Shown: positions 43,575 through 52,048 of the stretch, one piece after another
Position numbering within the stretch: the first letter of the stretch is position 1
Layout of the letters: each line of letters starts with the position of its first letter
Assembly: GCA_035369845.1 (NCBI GenBank)
Contig: DAOOVD010000009.1
Coordinates: 1-55,760, forward strand
DNA: 55,760 nt
DNA from: DAOOVD01 sp035369845
GTDB lineage: Bacteria; Bacillota; Desulfotomaculia; Desulfotomaculales; Pelotomaculaceae
Direction of reading: 5' to 3'
Translations under genes and position numbers: made by a program
The notes under the pieces: model-generated
Told to the model about the DNA's origin: nothing
Database searches by the model: none
The model's input: only the letters and a program-made list of their open reading frames with translations

Positions 43575-43803
43575 CTTTCGCTGCTTCTCTTTCAACGCTT
43601 ACGAGGTTAGCTGACGGGTTCGGGTCGAAAGATAACCCTACCCTTTCAGAGGTGAGAGGCGAGGTGCCGGAGACGAGATTTTTTTGCCGGAATCCGGTGG
43701 AGCCGGGTTCCTGATTCTCACGCCACTTCTCATGTCTCACTTCGCAAAAGGGATTCACCCCGGTTGATTGGTTCCCCCGTTTCTTAAAAGAATTAAGCGG
43801 TTT
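43575..43803 (-). ncRNA. c-di-AMP riboswitch (ydaO-yuaA class)
   Basis: On the minus strand the conserved segments occur in order: CGCTTAA, ACGGGGGAACCAAT, CGGGGTGAATCCC, a variable insert of about 95 bases, then GTAGGGTTAT, CGACCCGAACCCGTCAGCTA and ACCTCGTAAGCGTT. The closing helix pairs CGCTTA with TAAGCG. Known: binds c-di-AMP and usually switches off K+ transport, osmolyte or cell-wall hydrolase genes. Here the only downstream gene on the strand is dapB. Confidence 0.9.
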
Positions 43804-44007
43804 TTGAGACAGTTATTTAAATAATTACCATATGTTTACTACAACTTATTATATCATTAAAAGTTGCCGGTTGCAATATTGCTTTTGAAATCTAATTGCA
43901 GAAATTATTGCCAGCCGGGGGTAAGGGGTTTAAAATAGATGTATTGCAGATTAAATAATGTTGAAGTGGCATACTACAGTCAGCGTCAATTAAAGGAGAA
44001 GTTGAAA

Positions 44008-44115
44008 GTGCACGCCACTTATCAGGTTGTGTTCGCCTCCGCTGTTTTTCTGGGAACCTATGCGCTGTTGATAGCCGATAAAATTCACCGCACCGGTGTT
44101 GATGTCGGTGGCTCT
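44008..44115 (+). pseudogene. N-terminal remnant of an ArsB/NhaD-type permease
   Basis: From GTG 44008, behind AGGAG (43994-43998), the frame reads TYQVVFASAVFLGTYALLIA then DKIHRTGV. This is the first helix and EKIHRT-like loop of ion-transporter-superfamily permeases. The similarity then stops and the frame runs on as Pro/Arg/Gly-rich sequence to 44442 inside the next gene. A working start signal on a truncated gene indicates recent loss. Confidence 0.5.
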
Positions 44116-44275
44116 AAGTATGGTTTACCTGCTGTTTCGCTATTTGCGCTAGGGCCGCGCCTCCCGTGCGGGCGGCGGCCCTTCATGGGAGCGGCGCCCC
44201 GCAGGCCGGCCCGCCATGGGCAGGGCGGCTGCCGGGGTGAACTATTATCTTGCCTGAAGGGGGAAATTCGCAGCA

Positions 44276-45649
44276 GTGGGCTGGAAGGAACAAATCGCCG
44301 GAGATGCCGGAATCCGTTACAGAAAATTTACGGTGCGGACCACGCCCGCCCAGACCCTGGTAATCGGTGTTGCCGCCGTCATCTTAGCCGGCGCCGTTTT
44401 GCTGACGCTTCCCGTGGCGGTGCAGCCGGGCAGGGAGATTAACTTTCTGACGTCTCTTTTTACGGCCACGTCCGCCGTTTGTGTGACCGGCCTGGTGGTG
44501 GTGGACACCGGCACGCACTGGACCCTTTTCGGGCATATTGTCATCCTGTCCCTGATCCAGGTCGGCGGCCTGGGGTTCATGACCATGGCCACGTTTCTTT
44601 TCCTGCTGTTGGGCCGCCGCATCGGTCTCAGGCAGCGCCTGATCATTCAGGAGTCCTTGAACCAGACCAATCTGGCCGGCATCGTCAGACTGGCCAGGTA
44701 CGTCTTGATCTTCACCTTTGTCACCGAGGCTGTCTTCGCAATAATCCTGGCGATTCGCTGGTCGGCCGACCTCGGCTGGCGGAAGGGGCTGTGGTTCGGC
44801 CTTTTTCACTCGGTATCCGCCTTCAACAATGCCGGTTTCGACCTGTTCGGAGGTTTCAAGAGCCTGACCGCGTACGCCGGGGATGCGACTGTAACGCTGT
44901 CCATCACCACTCTGATCATCCTCGGCGGCATCGGATTCGGAGTAATCGTGGATCTTGTCAGGCGGTTAAAAGAAACAAGGCATCTTTCGCTGCATGCCAA
45001 GCTGGTCCTTTCCGTTACGGGGATTTTAATTCTTTTCGGGACAGTTTCAATTTATCTGCTTGAATACGACAACACTTTGCGGAACCTCAGCCCGCTGGGC
45101 AAGGTGCTGGCGTCCTACTTCCAGGCGGTCACGCCCAGGACGGCGGGTTACAATACTCTCGATATAGGGGCGCTTCACTCGGCCACGCAGTTTCTTATCA
45201 TAGTTTTGATGTTTATTGGCGCCTCGCCCGGTTCCACCGGCGGCGGTATTAAAACCACCACTTTCAGCGCCCTGGCCGTTTCCGTCTGGTCCATGATCAG
45301 GGGAAAAGAGGATGCCGAAGTATTCCGGCGCCGGATTGCGAAGGACCAGGTTTTCAGGGCCCTGGCCATCTTCTTTATGGCTTCCGCGCTTGTGATCGTT
45401 GTGTCCCTGCTTTTGTCGATTACGGAAAACGCCGATTTTCTCGCGCTGCTGTTTGAAACGACCTCCGCTTTCGGCACGGTTGGACTGACCATGGGTATCA
45501 CTCCCGGACTGACTCCTCCGGGGAGGGTTTTAATTATCGCCACCATGTTTCTGGGAAGAGTGGGGCCGCTTACTTTGGCGTTCGCTTTGTCCAGGGCGAG
45601 AGCGAAACCACACCTGCGCTTCCCGGAGGAGAAAATCCTGATCGGCTAG
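44276..45649 (+). CDS. ktrB: Potassium uptake membrane subunit (KtrB/TrkH type)
   Basis: 457 residues. Four pore-repeat segments of the Trk/Ktr family are visible: FTATSAVCVTGLVVVD, FHSVSAFNNAGFDLF, TPRTAGYNTLD and FETTSAFGTVGLTMGI, with the filter Gly in each. IGASPGSTGGGIKTTT is the usual intracellular-loop region. Known: KtrA-gated K+ channel-like transporter. GTG 44276; the upstream 160 bases are GC-rich hairpins, and no strong ribosome binding site is obvious. Its regulator KtrA is encoded 4.8 kb upstream, so the pair has been separated. Confidence 0.9.
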   Translation: MGWKEQIAGDAGIRYRKFTVRTTPAQTLVIGVAAVILAGAVLLTLPVAVQPGREINFLTSLFTATSAVCVTGLVVVDTGTHWTLFGHIVILSLIQVGGLGFMTMATFLFLLLGRRIGLRQRLIIQESLNQTNLAGIVRLARYVLIFTFVTEAVFAIILAIRWSADLGWRKGLWFGLFHSVSAFNNAGFDLFGGFKSLTAYAGDATVTLSITTLIILGGIGFGVIVDLVRRLKETRHLSLHAKLVLSVTGILILFGTVSIYLLEYDNTLRNLSPLGKVLASYFQAVTPRTAGYNTLDIGALHSATQFLIIVLMFIGASPGSTGGGIKTTTFSALAVSVWSMIRGKEDAEVFRRRIAKDQVFRALAIFFMASALVIVVSLLLSITENADFLALLFETTSAFGTVGLTMGITPGLTPPGRVLIIATMFLGRVGPLTLAFALSRARAKPHLRFPEEKILIG

Positions 45650-45834
45650 AAATCATATGGTCATAGTATAACAATGAGTTGGGTGAGGATTCCCCGCGCC
45701 GGGAGTCCTTTTTTTGTGTTTGTAGCTCCGTATACAGACAGGATGTGCGGGGCTGTGATATCAATAAGTCAGGGAGGGGAAAAACAGAAGTCGCAAAATT
45801 ACAAATGCCTGTGTCGAAAGGAGGTGTTGAAAAC

Positions 45835-46143
45835 GTGTATTCTGTTTTGGCTTTCTTTTTTGGTGCGGTCGCGGTTTTGGGGGTCATCCGGTTGCTGCAG
45901 TTTTCAAAAGCGCGGGACGCCCGGTTGAAATGGCATGTGTGGGTTGCGGTTGCGGCCTGGTACTTCTGGACTGTTGCAGGCATTTCTTTCGTCATAATCA
46001 ATGTCGCTGACAAACATTTTAAGGCTGCCGGTACGGGGGCCTTTATTTTCTTCATGGTTACGGTGCTGGCGGGAGTTTTGCTGGCACGGCTGACAGGTAT
46101 CTTTAACCCGTTTAAAAGTTCCGGACAACAGGTTGATGCCTGA
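45835..46143 (+). CDS. rdhB: Reductive dehalogenase membrane anchor (RdhB-like)
   Basis: 102 residues from GTG 45835 with an ideal AAAGGAGGTG eight bases upstream; the longer frame from 45679 lacks support. Three hydrophobic helices (about 2-20, 32-55, 68-88) and the RLKWHVWVAVAAWYFWTVAG segment match the small anchors that dock RdhA outside the membrane. It overlaps the rdhA fragment. In most clusters rdhB follows rdhA; here it precedes. Assignment rests on size, topology and neighbours. Confidence 0.68.
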   Translation: MYSVLAFFFGAVAVLGVIRLLQFSKARDARLKWHVWVAVAAWYFWTVAGISFVIINVADKHFKAAGTGAFIFFMVTVLAGVLLARLTGIFNPFKSSGQQVDA

Positions 46144-46906
46144 GGAAAGGAGGCAAACAACGGCAAAACTGAGCGATCTCAAGCCGGTCCCTGAAAATCA
46201 GCATTACCCGTATGTAATCGTCGTCCTGGTCGATCAGAACCTCAAAACCATGCTTGGCTCAACCGGATACGACGGAATCAGCGGTTCCATGAGTATGAAT
46301 TCGTATCTTTTTTCAGGTCTTATCGCCTGCACGCTGGCGGCTTATATCCGGAACCTCGGTTATAACGCGAGGGCGCAGCACTGCGCCAATTATCAGGTGA
46401 CGCTCCCGCCCGCGATCATTTCCGCCGGCCTGGGCGAGATGAGCAGGACCGGCGAGTGCGCCCTTCATCCCCGCCTCGGCTTCCGGCACAAGGCCGCCGC
46501 CGTGACGACGGACCTGCCGCTGCTTCCGGACAAGCCTATCGATTTTGGTGTGGCGGAATTCTGTTCGAAGTGCAAAAAATGCGCGGAACACTGTCCTGCC
46601 GGCGCGATCAGCTTTGACCGCGACCAGAAAGAGTTTAACGGTTATTACAAATGGGTAAACGATATGCCCAAGTGCACAGTTTTTCGCACGACGAACAGCG
46701 AGGGCTCTTCCTGCGGCCGCTGCATGAAGGTATGCCCGTGGAACAACAAGGAGCAGTCCTGGGTTCACAGCGTCGGGACATGGGCGGCGTCGAGGTCGGG
46801 CATGGCCGCCAAGCTTCTGAAAGATATCGACGACATGTTCGGGTACGGTACGGAGGTTGTTCAGGAATACCGCTGGTGGCTGGAATGGCCTGAACTGTAC
46901 AAGTAA
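46136..46906 (+). pseudogene. rdhA: Reductive dehalogenase catalytic subunit, N-terminally truncated
   Basis: 256 codons corresponding to the C-terminal half of RdhA: AYIRNLGYNARAQ, SAGLGEMSRTGECALHPRLG, KPIDFGVAEFCSKCKKCAEH with the first 4Fe-4S set (CxxCxxCxxxCP), and SSCGRCMKVCPWNN for the second. Full RdhA proteins have a Tat signal and about 200 more N-terminal residues, which are absent. AAAGGAGG at 46146-46153 stands at normal distance from an in-frame ACG (46160), so the start codon also seems lost; ATG 46136 lies before that site. Likely not exported and not active in respiration. Confidence 0.82.
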
Positions 46907-46975
46907 AGGATTTTTTCACGTGAGTTCGAAATAATGCTGAGTAGGCCGCCCCGGCGGCCCGTTGGAGGTGAAAAA

Positions 46976-47259
46976 ATGCAGCTTTTCAGTGCGGCCGAAG
47001 TGACACCGGATTTTGGAGGTATACGGAAAGGCTGGTCGAGCTTTTGAATTCGATGCTGGCGGCTCAGGGCGCAAACAAGGTTGCCGGCTGGTATGAGCTT
47101 TCGTTTGGTTTGACCCAGGAGCAGATTGGTGAAATAATCGGGGTCAACAGGGTAACTGTGTGCAGGATTGTCGGCATGTTGAAGAAAACTGGAAAAATCA
47201 AGACAAACGGCAATAAGATGTATATTCGCAGTGACCTGTTTTTACCCGGGCAGCGGTAG
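46976..47259 (+). pseudogene. Remnant of a CprK/RdhK-type CRP/FNR regulator
   Basis: GGAGGTG at 46964-46970 and ATG 46976 open a 23-codon frame (MQLFSAAEVTPDFGG) that stops. In another frame, RLVELLNSMLAAQGANKVAG and LTQEQIGEIIGVNRVTVCRI encode the end of the dimer helix and the helix-turn-helix of CprK-like halogen-responsive regulators, to 47259. The effector-binding domain is missing. Best explained as an internal deletion with frame change. A GGCCGCC-CC-GGCGGCC palindrome lies just upstream. Confidence 0.7.
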
Positions 47260-47313
47260 GGCAGTTGATTTTTGTATTTGTAAAGCGCCTGTACATGGAA
47301 GGGATCTGTTTGG

Positions 47314-48495
47314 ATGATGAGAAGGTTTGTGACGGTATTTGCCGTTGTAATTCTAGCCGGGGCATGGTTTTATTCCGGCAACAGAACCGCTGCCGAGTAC
47401 ACTCCGCACCTGACACAGGCGATGCCGCAGGCCGCCGGATTTGACAGGGTGGGCGGCAGTCCCCCGACGTTTAAAGCGAAAGACGATAAAAACCGGGATA
47501 TGGGTTATGTGGTTTTCGGGGAAGCGAACGGTTACGGAGGTCCTCTGAAGGTCGCCGTGGCCGTAGACCTGTCAGGCAGGATACTGCAAACGGCGATAGT
47601 TGAAAACAAAGAGACGCCGGCCTACTTGAGCGCGGTCCTGCGCCACAAGTTCCTCGAAAAGTTCGAGGGGAAAGGTGTGGGGGCGCCGTTTGAACTGGGT
47701 GAAGATCTGGACGGTGTTTCGGGGGCCACCGTTTCCTCCCTGGCCGTAGCCGAGGCGGTCCGCAAGGCAAGCCATGACGTTGGCCGCCGGCAGTTCAACC
47801 TGGACATCAGGGAAAAGCGGGAAAACTGGCGGATTGGGCTGCCGGAAACAGTTGTAATACTTCTGTATCTTGTTGCCATAGTGTCTGTTTTTGTTTGGAA
47901 AAAACCAAACGTCCGGAATTATGTCATTTTGGCCGGTATAATAATACTCGGTTTCTGGCTGAACAGGCCGGTATCTTTGCCGTATATCTCCAGTGCCTTG
48001 CTGGGTTACTTCCCCTCATGCCGCCAAAACCTTCTATGGTATGTAATTCTCTTCGGCGCTGTGGTGCCGGCCCTGTTTTCAGGGCGCAATATCTATTGCT
48101 ACTGGCTTTGCCCGTTCGGCGGCCTGCAGGAACTGGCCAACCGGGTGAGCGGCGTGAAATACGGCGCGAACGGAGCGGAAAACAAACTGCGTGTGGCCCG
48201 CAACCTGTTGCTGTGGTTCGGGCTGCTCATGGTTTTTCTTTACCGCAACCCCGCTCTCGGCAACTATGAACCTTTTGCCGCAATTTTCGGTTTTAAGGGT
48301 ACGGGACTTGCCTGGCTGTTATTGTCGGTCGTCCTGGCGGCCTCCGTTTTCAGGTTTCGTTTTTGGTGCAGCTATTTTTGCCCGGTGGGCGCCGCCCTGG
48401 ACATATGCGCCAGAGTCAGCCGCGATGTAAAAGGTCTTTTTGGGAAAGGCCGGAGGGAAGAAATAAAAGAAGTTCCGGCCGGATCAGCGGATTGA
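47314..48495 (+). CDS. rdhC: RdhC/PceC-like membrane FMN-binding protein
   Basis: 393 residues. N-terminal helix, then an extracytoplasmic FMN-binding domain (about 60-165) with DGVSGATVSSLAVAEA, whose Thr is the usual covalent FMN site. Five or six helices follow, with two CxxxCP motifs, CYWLCPFGGLQE and CSYFCPVGAALD, as in the NosR/PceC family. Known: rdhC genes accompany rdhAB and may carry electrons across the membrane to the dehalogenase. GGAAGGGA precedes ATG 47314. Unlike its neighbours it appears intact. A NosR/RnfG-like role independent of dehalogenation is the alternative. Confidence 0.8.
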   Translation: MMRRFVTVFAVVILAGAWFYSGNRTAAEYTPHLTQAMPQAAGFDRVGGSPPTFKAKDDKNRDMGYVVFGEANGYGGPLKVAVAVDLSGRILQTAIVENKETPAYLSAVLRHKFLEKFEGKGVGAPFELGEDLDGVSGATVSSLAVAEAVRKASHDVGRRQFNLDIREKRENWRIGLPETVVILLYLVAIVSVFVWKKPNVRNYVILAGIIILGFWLNRPVSLPYISSALLGYFPSCRQNLLWYVILFGAVVPALFSGRNIYCYWLCPFGGLQELANRVSGVKYGANGAENKLRVARNLLLWFGLLMVFLYRNPALGNYEPFAAIFGFKGTGLAWLLLSVVLAASVFRFRFWCSYFCPVGAALDICARVSRDVKGLFGKGRREEIKEVPAGSAD

Positions 48496-48529
48496 AAACA
48501 CGTCGGGTCAAAACGAAAAGGGGATGCGT

Positions 48530-48661
48530 ATGTCTGAAGAAAAAATCAAACCCCGGGGAAGAAACAAGACGGAAGCCGTTTTTATCTACGTTTTTTATGT
48601 GATAACATTCGCGGTCATAGTGCTGACATTCTGGCAAAACTGGAAAGAGTTCTGTCCGTAA
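48530..48661 (+). CDS. 43-residue single-helix protein downstream of rdhC
   Basis: MSEEKIKPRGRNKTEAVFIY begins a basic, hydrophilic N-terminus; residues about 17-35 form one hydrophobic helix; the end reads WQNWKEFCP. GGGG lies upstream of the ATG. It starts 35 bases after rdhC on the same strand, suggesting co-expression. The size and pattern (basic start, one helix, aromatic tail) resemble small accessory subunits of respiratory membrane complexes. No family recognised. Confidence 0.5.
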   Translation: MSEEKIKPRGRNKTEAVFIYVFYVITFAVIVLTFWQNWKEFCP

Positions 48662-48677
48662 TCGCACCGCCGCGAAT

Positions 48678-49361
48678 TTATTTGTGGAGGACGAAGTTAA
48701 CGGTGTCCCTGGTCTTGATGACGCTTACCTTCCGCTGCGGCTTGTGGCTGTCGGTGATCGCCTCGATCAGGTATATGCCGGGCGGCAGATTGTTGAAAAA
48801 GTACCTGCCGTCGCTTCCGGTGGAAGTGGAGGCGACGATGTCCTGGCTGTTGATTTTTCTGGCGTTTATGGTGGCGCCGTTGATTGGGGAACCGTTTAGA
48901 AAATCCGCAACCTTTCCGTCAAGCGCCAGGTGAACGACGTAATTTATTTTCAGTTTGAGCGCTCCCCTGACAATGATCTTGTCCGGCCTCGGAAAGCAGT
49001 TTTTGATTTCCACCTGGTGGTCGATGGAGATAATGTCCTCCCGGCCGACTTCGGTGTTGAGATTGAGAAAAGAGTCGATTTCCACGTTGCTGGTAAAGAC
49101 TCTGGCCGGGTTGAACAGGTGCTTGTGCTCCTGTTTTGATGTGACCACCGCAAAAAGTTTGATTACCGCCTGGATGCGCAAGACTCCTCTGTCCAGCAAA
49201 TTGGGTGTGATTTTTTCCATCCGCTGATACACTTCAACCTCCGATACCGGTACGGTCACGCCTATAGAACTGGACCAGTCTATTACTTTCTCGTACACCT
49301 CTGCGGCAGGGCTCTGCACGTCCACCTTGAAGCCTCCCGGCAATTGAAATTGAATTTTCAT
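48678..49361 (-). CDS. SPOCS-like protein with carboxypeptidase-regulatory-like domain
   Basis: About 227 residues from ATG 49361 (ATG 49382 is an alternative; neither has a clear ribosome binding site). The first 150 residues are beta-rich and contain DRGVLRIQAVIKLFAVV and KIIVRGALKLKINYVVHLAL, similar to SPOCS/DUF3794 repeats of spore coat and cortex proteins. The last 75 (SPINGATINARKINSQD, GSDGRYFFNNLPPGIYLIEA) form a prealbumin/CarboxypepD_reg-like domain. No signal peptide. Inferred: a spore-surface or assembly protein. This supports a sporulating host. Confidence 0.62.
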   Translation of the reverse strand: MKIQFQLPGGFKVDVQSPAAEVYEKVIDWSSSIGVTVPVSEVEVYQRMEKITPNLLDRGVLRIQAVIKLFAVVTSKQEHKHLFNPARVFTSNVEIDSFLNLNTEVGREDIISIDHQVEIKNCFPRPDKIIVRGALKLKINYVVHLALDGKVADFLNGSPINGATINARKINSQDIVASTSTGSDGRYFFNNLPPGIYLIEAITDSHKPQRKVSVIKTRDTVNFVLHK

Positions 49362-49501
49362 ATAGTTTAGCCAGAAAAACAAAAAAAACTAAAAAATTAA
49401 AATGCGAAGTCCTGCCGGATTAATTTTTCCGCCAGCATTTGTTAAAGGATTTTGATGCTTTTGGTAGAATGACTTGTGCAAAAAACTTTTGGAGGATGTA
49501 G

Positions 49502-52048
49502 ATGTTCCCCTACCGTGTCGTATCTGTAACCCCGAAACTGCCCGGACCAATCAGCAGGCTGCGGGAGCTGGCCTATGACTTCTGGTTCAGCTGGAAACCC
49601 GGCAATGTGGAGTTTTTCAGGTCAATCAGTCCCGAACTCTGGCGGCAGGCCGGGCACAACCCCGTCAGGTTCCTGATGCGGGTGCGTGAAGGAGACCTGG
49701 TTGCCGCCTCGCAGGACGAAGATTACCTGGTCCTTTACAGAAGAGTGTTTGAACTCTATGACCAGTACATGTCGGAGGAAACGTGGTTTGAAAAGCAGTA
49801 CCCGATGTACAAGGACGACATAACGGCTTACTTTTCCGCCGAGTTCGGACTGCATGAGTCGCACCCCATTTATTCCGGAGGATTGGGCCTGCTCGCGGGA
49901 GACCACTGCAAGTCGGCCAGCGACCTCGGCCTGCCATTTGTGGGAGTCGGCCTGCTTTACAAGCACGGGTACTTTGAACAAAAGATCAACGCCGAAGGCA
50001 GGCAGGAGGCGGAATACCCCTACCTCAACTTTTTTGAGCTGCCCATAACACCCGTGCACAATCCGGACGGCGGTCACCTCGCCGTACCGGTGGAACTGCC
50101 CGGGCGGAATGTTTTCGTTCAGGTCTGGAAGGCCGGGGTCGGCAAGACAAACCTTTATCTTCTTGACGCGGATTGCCCGAATAACGCTATGGAGGACCGC
50201 CACCTCACCGGTTCCCTTTACGGCGGCGACAGGCAGACCAGGCTTGCCCAGGAAATGCTGCTCGGCATCGGCGGGGTGAGGGCGCTCCGGGCTATGGGGA
50301 TAAAGCCCCGCGCCTGGCACATCAACGAAGGACACGCGTCTTTCCTGATCGTGGAGCGGATCAGGGAACTGGTCCGGGAGGGCCTGCCCTTCGACACCGC
50401 CAGGGAGGCTGTGCGGGCGTCGACCATATTTACCACCCACACGCCCGTTCCGGCGGGACACGACCTTTTCGACGGGGAAACCGTTGAAAGATTTTTTGCC
50501 CCGGTGATCGCCGAGTTGGGCATAGATGCGGAAACGTTCAAAGAACTGGGATGGGACGACGGCCGCAACAGTTTCAACATGACCATCCTGGCCCTGCGCC
50601 ACTCCTTCCTCGCCAACGGGGTCAGCCGCCTGCACGGGAAAGTCAGCAGGGAAATGTTCCGCAGGCATTACCCCGGCCTCCATATCGAAGAAATACCCGT
50701 TACTTCGGTTACCAACGGAGTGCACACCGAATCGTGGATGTCCTGGGAATTGAGGGATCTTTTTTACCGCTATCTCAGAAAGGAATTGGCCGCGCAAAGG
50801 AGCCGGGACGGTCGCGCCGGGATATGGGAGAGGGTGGAGCAGATTCCGGACGAAGAACTGTGGAAGGTTCACCGTTTTCTGAAAGAGAGGATGATTGAGT
50901 TTGTCCGCAGGAGCTTGCGGCAGCAACGCAAGCGCAACCACGAACCGGCGGAAAGGATTCTGGAGGTGGACGGCTACCTCGACCCGGACATCCTCACCAT
51001 AGGTTTTGCCAGACGGTTCGCCACGTACAAAAGAGCGGGCCTGCTCTTTCGCGACCCGGAAAGGCTGGCCAGGCTGATCAACGACCCGGATCGTCCCGTC
51101 CGGTTCATCTTTGCCGGCAAGGCCCATCCGGCCGACCTGGCCGGGCAGGAACTGCTCAGGACCATTTACGAATTCTCCAACAGCCCCGAATTCAGAGGCA
51201 AGGTGCTGCTTGTCGAGAACTACGACATCCACGTGGCCCGTCACCTGCTGCAGGGCGCCGACGCCTGGCTGAGCACTCCCAGGCGCCCTATGGAAGCGAG
51301 CGGAACGAGCGGCATGAAGGCCGCCATTAACGGGCTGATCAACATTAGCACGCTTGACGGGTGGTGGGCTGAAGCCTACGACGGCCGGAACGGTTTTGCT
51401 GTCGGCTCGGGCGGCGAATACGCGGACGAGGAGCAGCAGGACCGGGACGATTGGTACTCCCTTTTCAGCGTTCTCGAGGAACAGGTGGTTCCCATGTATT
51501 ACCGGAGGGAGGACGGCATCCCCCGTGAATGGCTGAAAACGGTAAAATACTCGATCAAAACGATTGCCCCTGTTTTCAACACCGACCGCATGGTCGCCGA
51601 ATATACTGAGCGCTGCTATATACCCGCCATCCGGAGGGGGATCGAGTTTGCCGTGGACAATTATCAGGCGGCCGCCCGTGCCGCCGGCTTTAAAAAATTC
51701 GCCGCTCAGAACTGGGATAAAGTATCCTTCGTTTCCGTAACGTCCAACGGCCGCCCCAAAATGCTGGTCGGCGACAGGCTGGAGGTGGCGGCCGAGGTGG
51801 ACCTGGGGCCTTTCGGGCCGGAAAGCGTTTCGGTGGAAATAGTCTGCGGCGATGCGGGAGACAGCGGGCTGAAAAATATTGCCGTTGTTCCCATGACTCT
51901 GGAGGGAAAAGCCGGACGGAGTATTTTCCGGTACAGGGGGAGCGTGGTGCTTCAGCAGGGGGCGATGGGCTACACCGTGCGCGTGAGGCCGGACAGCAGG
52001 GATTTTCCTCATTACGAGCTGCCTCTGGCCGTCTGGGCGAATGGGTAG
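49502..52048 (+). CDS. glgP: Alpha-glucan phosphorylase (GlgP, DUF3417 type)
   Basis: 848 residues, normal for this subgroup. The N-terminal DUF3417 domain (about 1-110, LRELAYDFWFSWKPGN) precedes the phosphorylase core: GLGLLAGDHCKSASDLGLP, RAWHINEGHASF, TTHTPVPAGHD, TNGVHTESW, IGFARRFATYKRAGLL, and EASGTSGMKAAINGL with the PLP-lysine. Known: releases glucose-1-phosphate from glycogen or maltodextrin. GGAGG lies 9 bases before the ATG. Monocistronic, with a weak hairpin after it (52099-52119). Confidence 0.95.
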   Translation: MFPYRVVSVTPKLPGPISRLRELAYDFWFSWKPGNVEFFRSISPELWRQAGHNPVRFLMRVREGDLVAASQDEDYLVLYRRVFELYDQYMSEETWFEKQYPMYKDDITAYFSAEFGLHESHPIYSGGLGLLAGDHCKSASDLGLPFVGVGLLYKHGYFEQKINAEGRQEAEYPYLNFFELPITPVHNPDGGHLAVPVELPGRNVFVQVWKAGVGKTNLYLLDADCPNNAMEDRHLTGSLYGGDRQTRLAQEMLLGIGGVRALRAMGIKPRAWHINEGHASFLIVERIRELVREGLPFDTAREAVRASTIFTTHTPVPAGHDLFDGETVERFFAPVIAELGIDAETFKELGWDDGRNSFNMTILALRHSFLANGVSRLHGKVSREMFRRHYPGLHIEEIPVTSVTNGVHTESWMSWELRDLFYRYLRKELAAQRSRDGRAGIWERVEQIPDEELWKVHRFLKERMIEFVRRSLRQQRKRNHEPAERILEVDGYLDPDILTIGFARRFATYKRAGLLFRDPERLARLINDPDRPVRFIFAGKAHPADLAGQELLRTIYEFSNSPEFRGKVLLVENYDIHVARHLLQGADAWLSTPRRPMEASGTSGMKAAINGLINISTLDGWWAEAYDGRNGFAVGSGGEYADEEQQDRDDWYSLFSVLEEQVVPMYYRREDGIPREWLKTVKYSIKTIAPVFNTDRMVAEYTERCYIPAIRRGIEFAVDNYQAAARAAGFKKFAAQNWDKVSFVSVTSNGRPKMLVGDRLEVAAEVDLGPFGPESVSVEIVCGDAGDSGLKNIAVVPMTLEGKAGRSIFRYRGSVVLQQGAMGYTVRVRPDSRDFPHYELPLAVWANG

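Noticed and set aside
43468..43758. 97-codon N-terminal extension of dapB
   Set aside because: It coincides with the c-di-AMP riboswitch and terminator; GGGGGG and ATG at 43467 give the normal DapB start.
43939..44442. 167-codon gene upstream of ktrB
   Set aside because: Only the short permease-like stretch from 44008 looks like protein; the rest is Pro/Arg/Gly-rich read-through overlapping ktrB.
45679..45834. 52-codon extension of the rdhB-like gene
   Set aside because: The perfect AAAGGAGGTG before GTG 45835 and the usual RdhB length place the start there.
45650..47313. Dehalobox-type CprK operators in the rdh cluster
   Set aside because: No TTAAT-N4-ATTAA-like palindrome was found upstream of rdhB, rdhA or rdhC.
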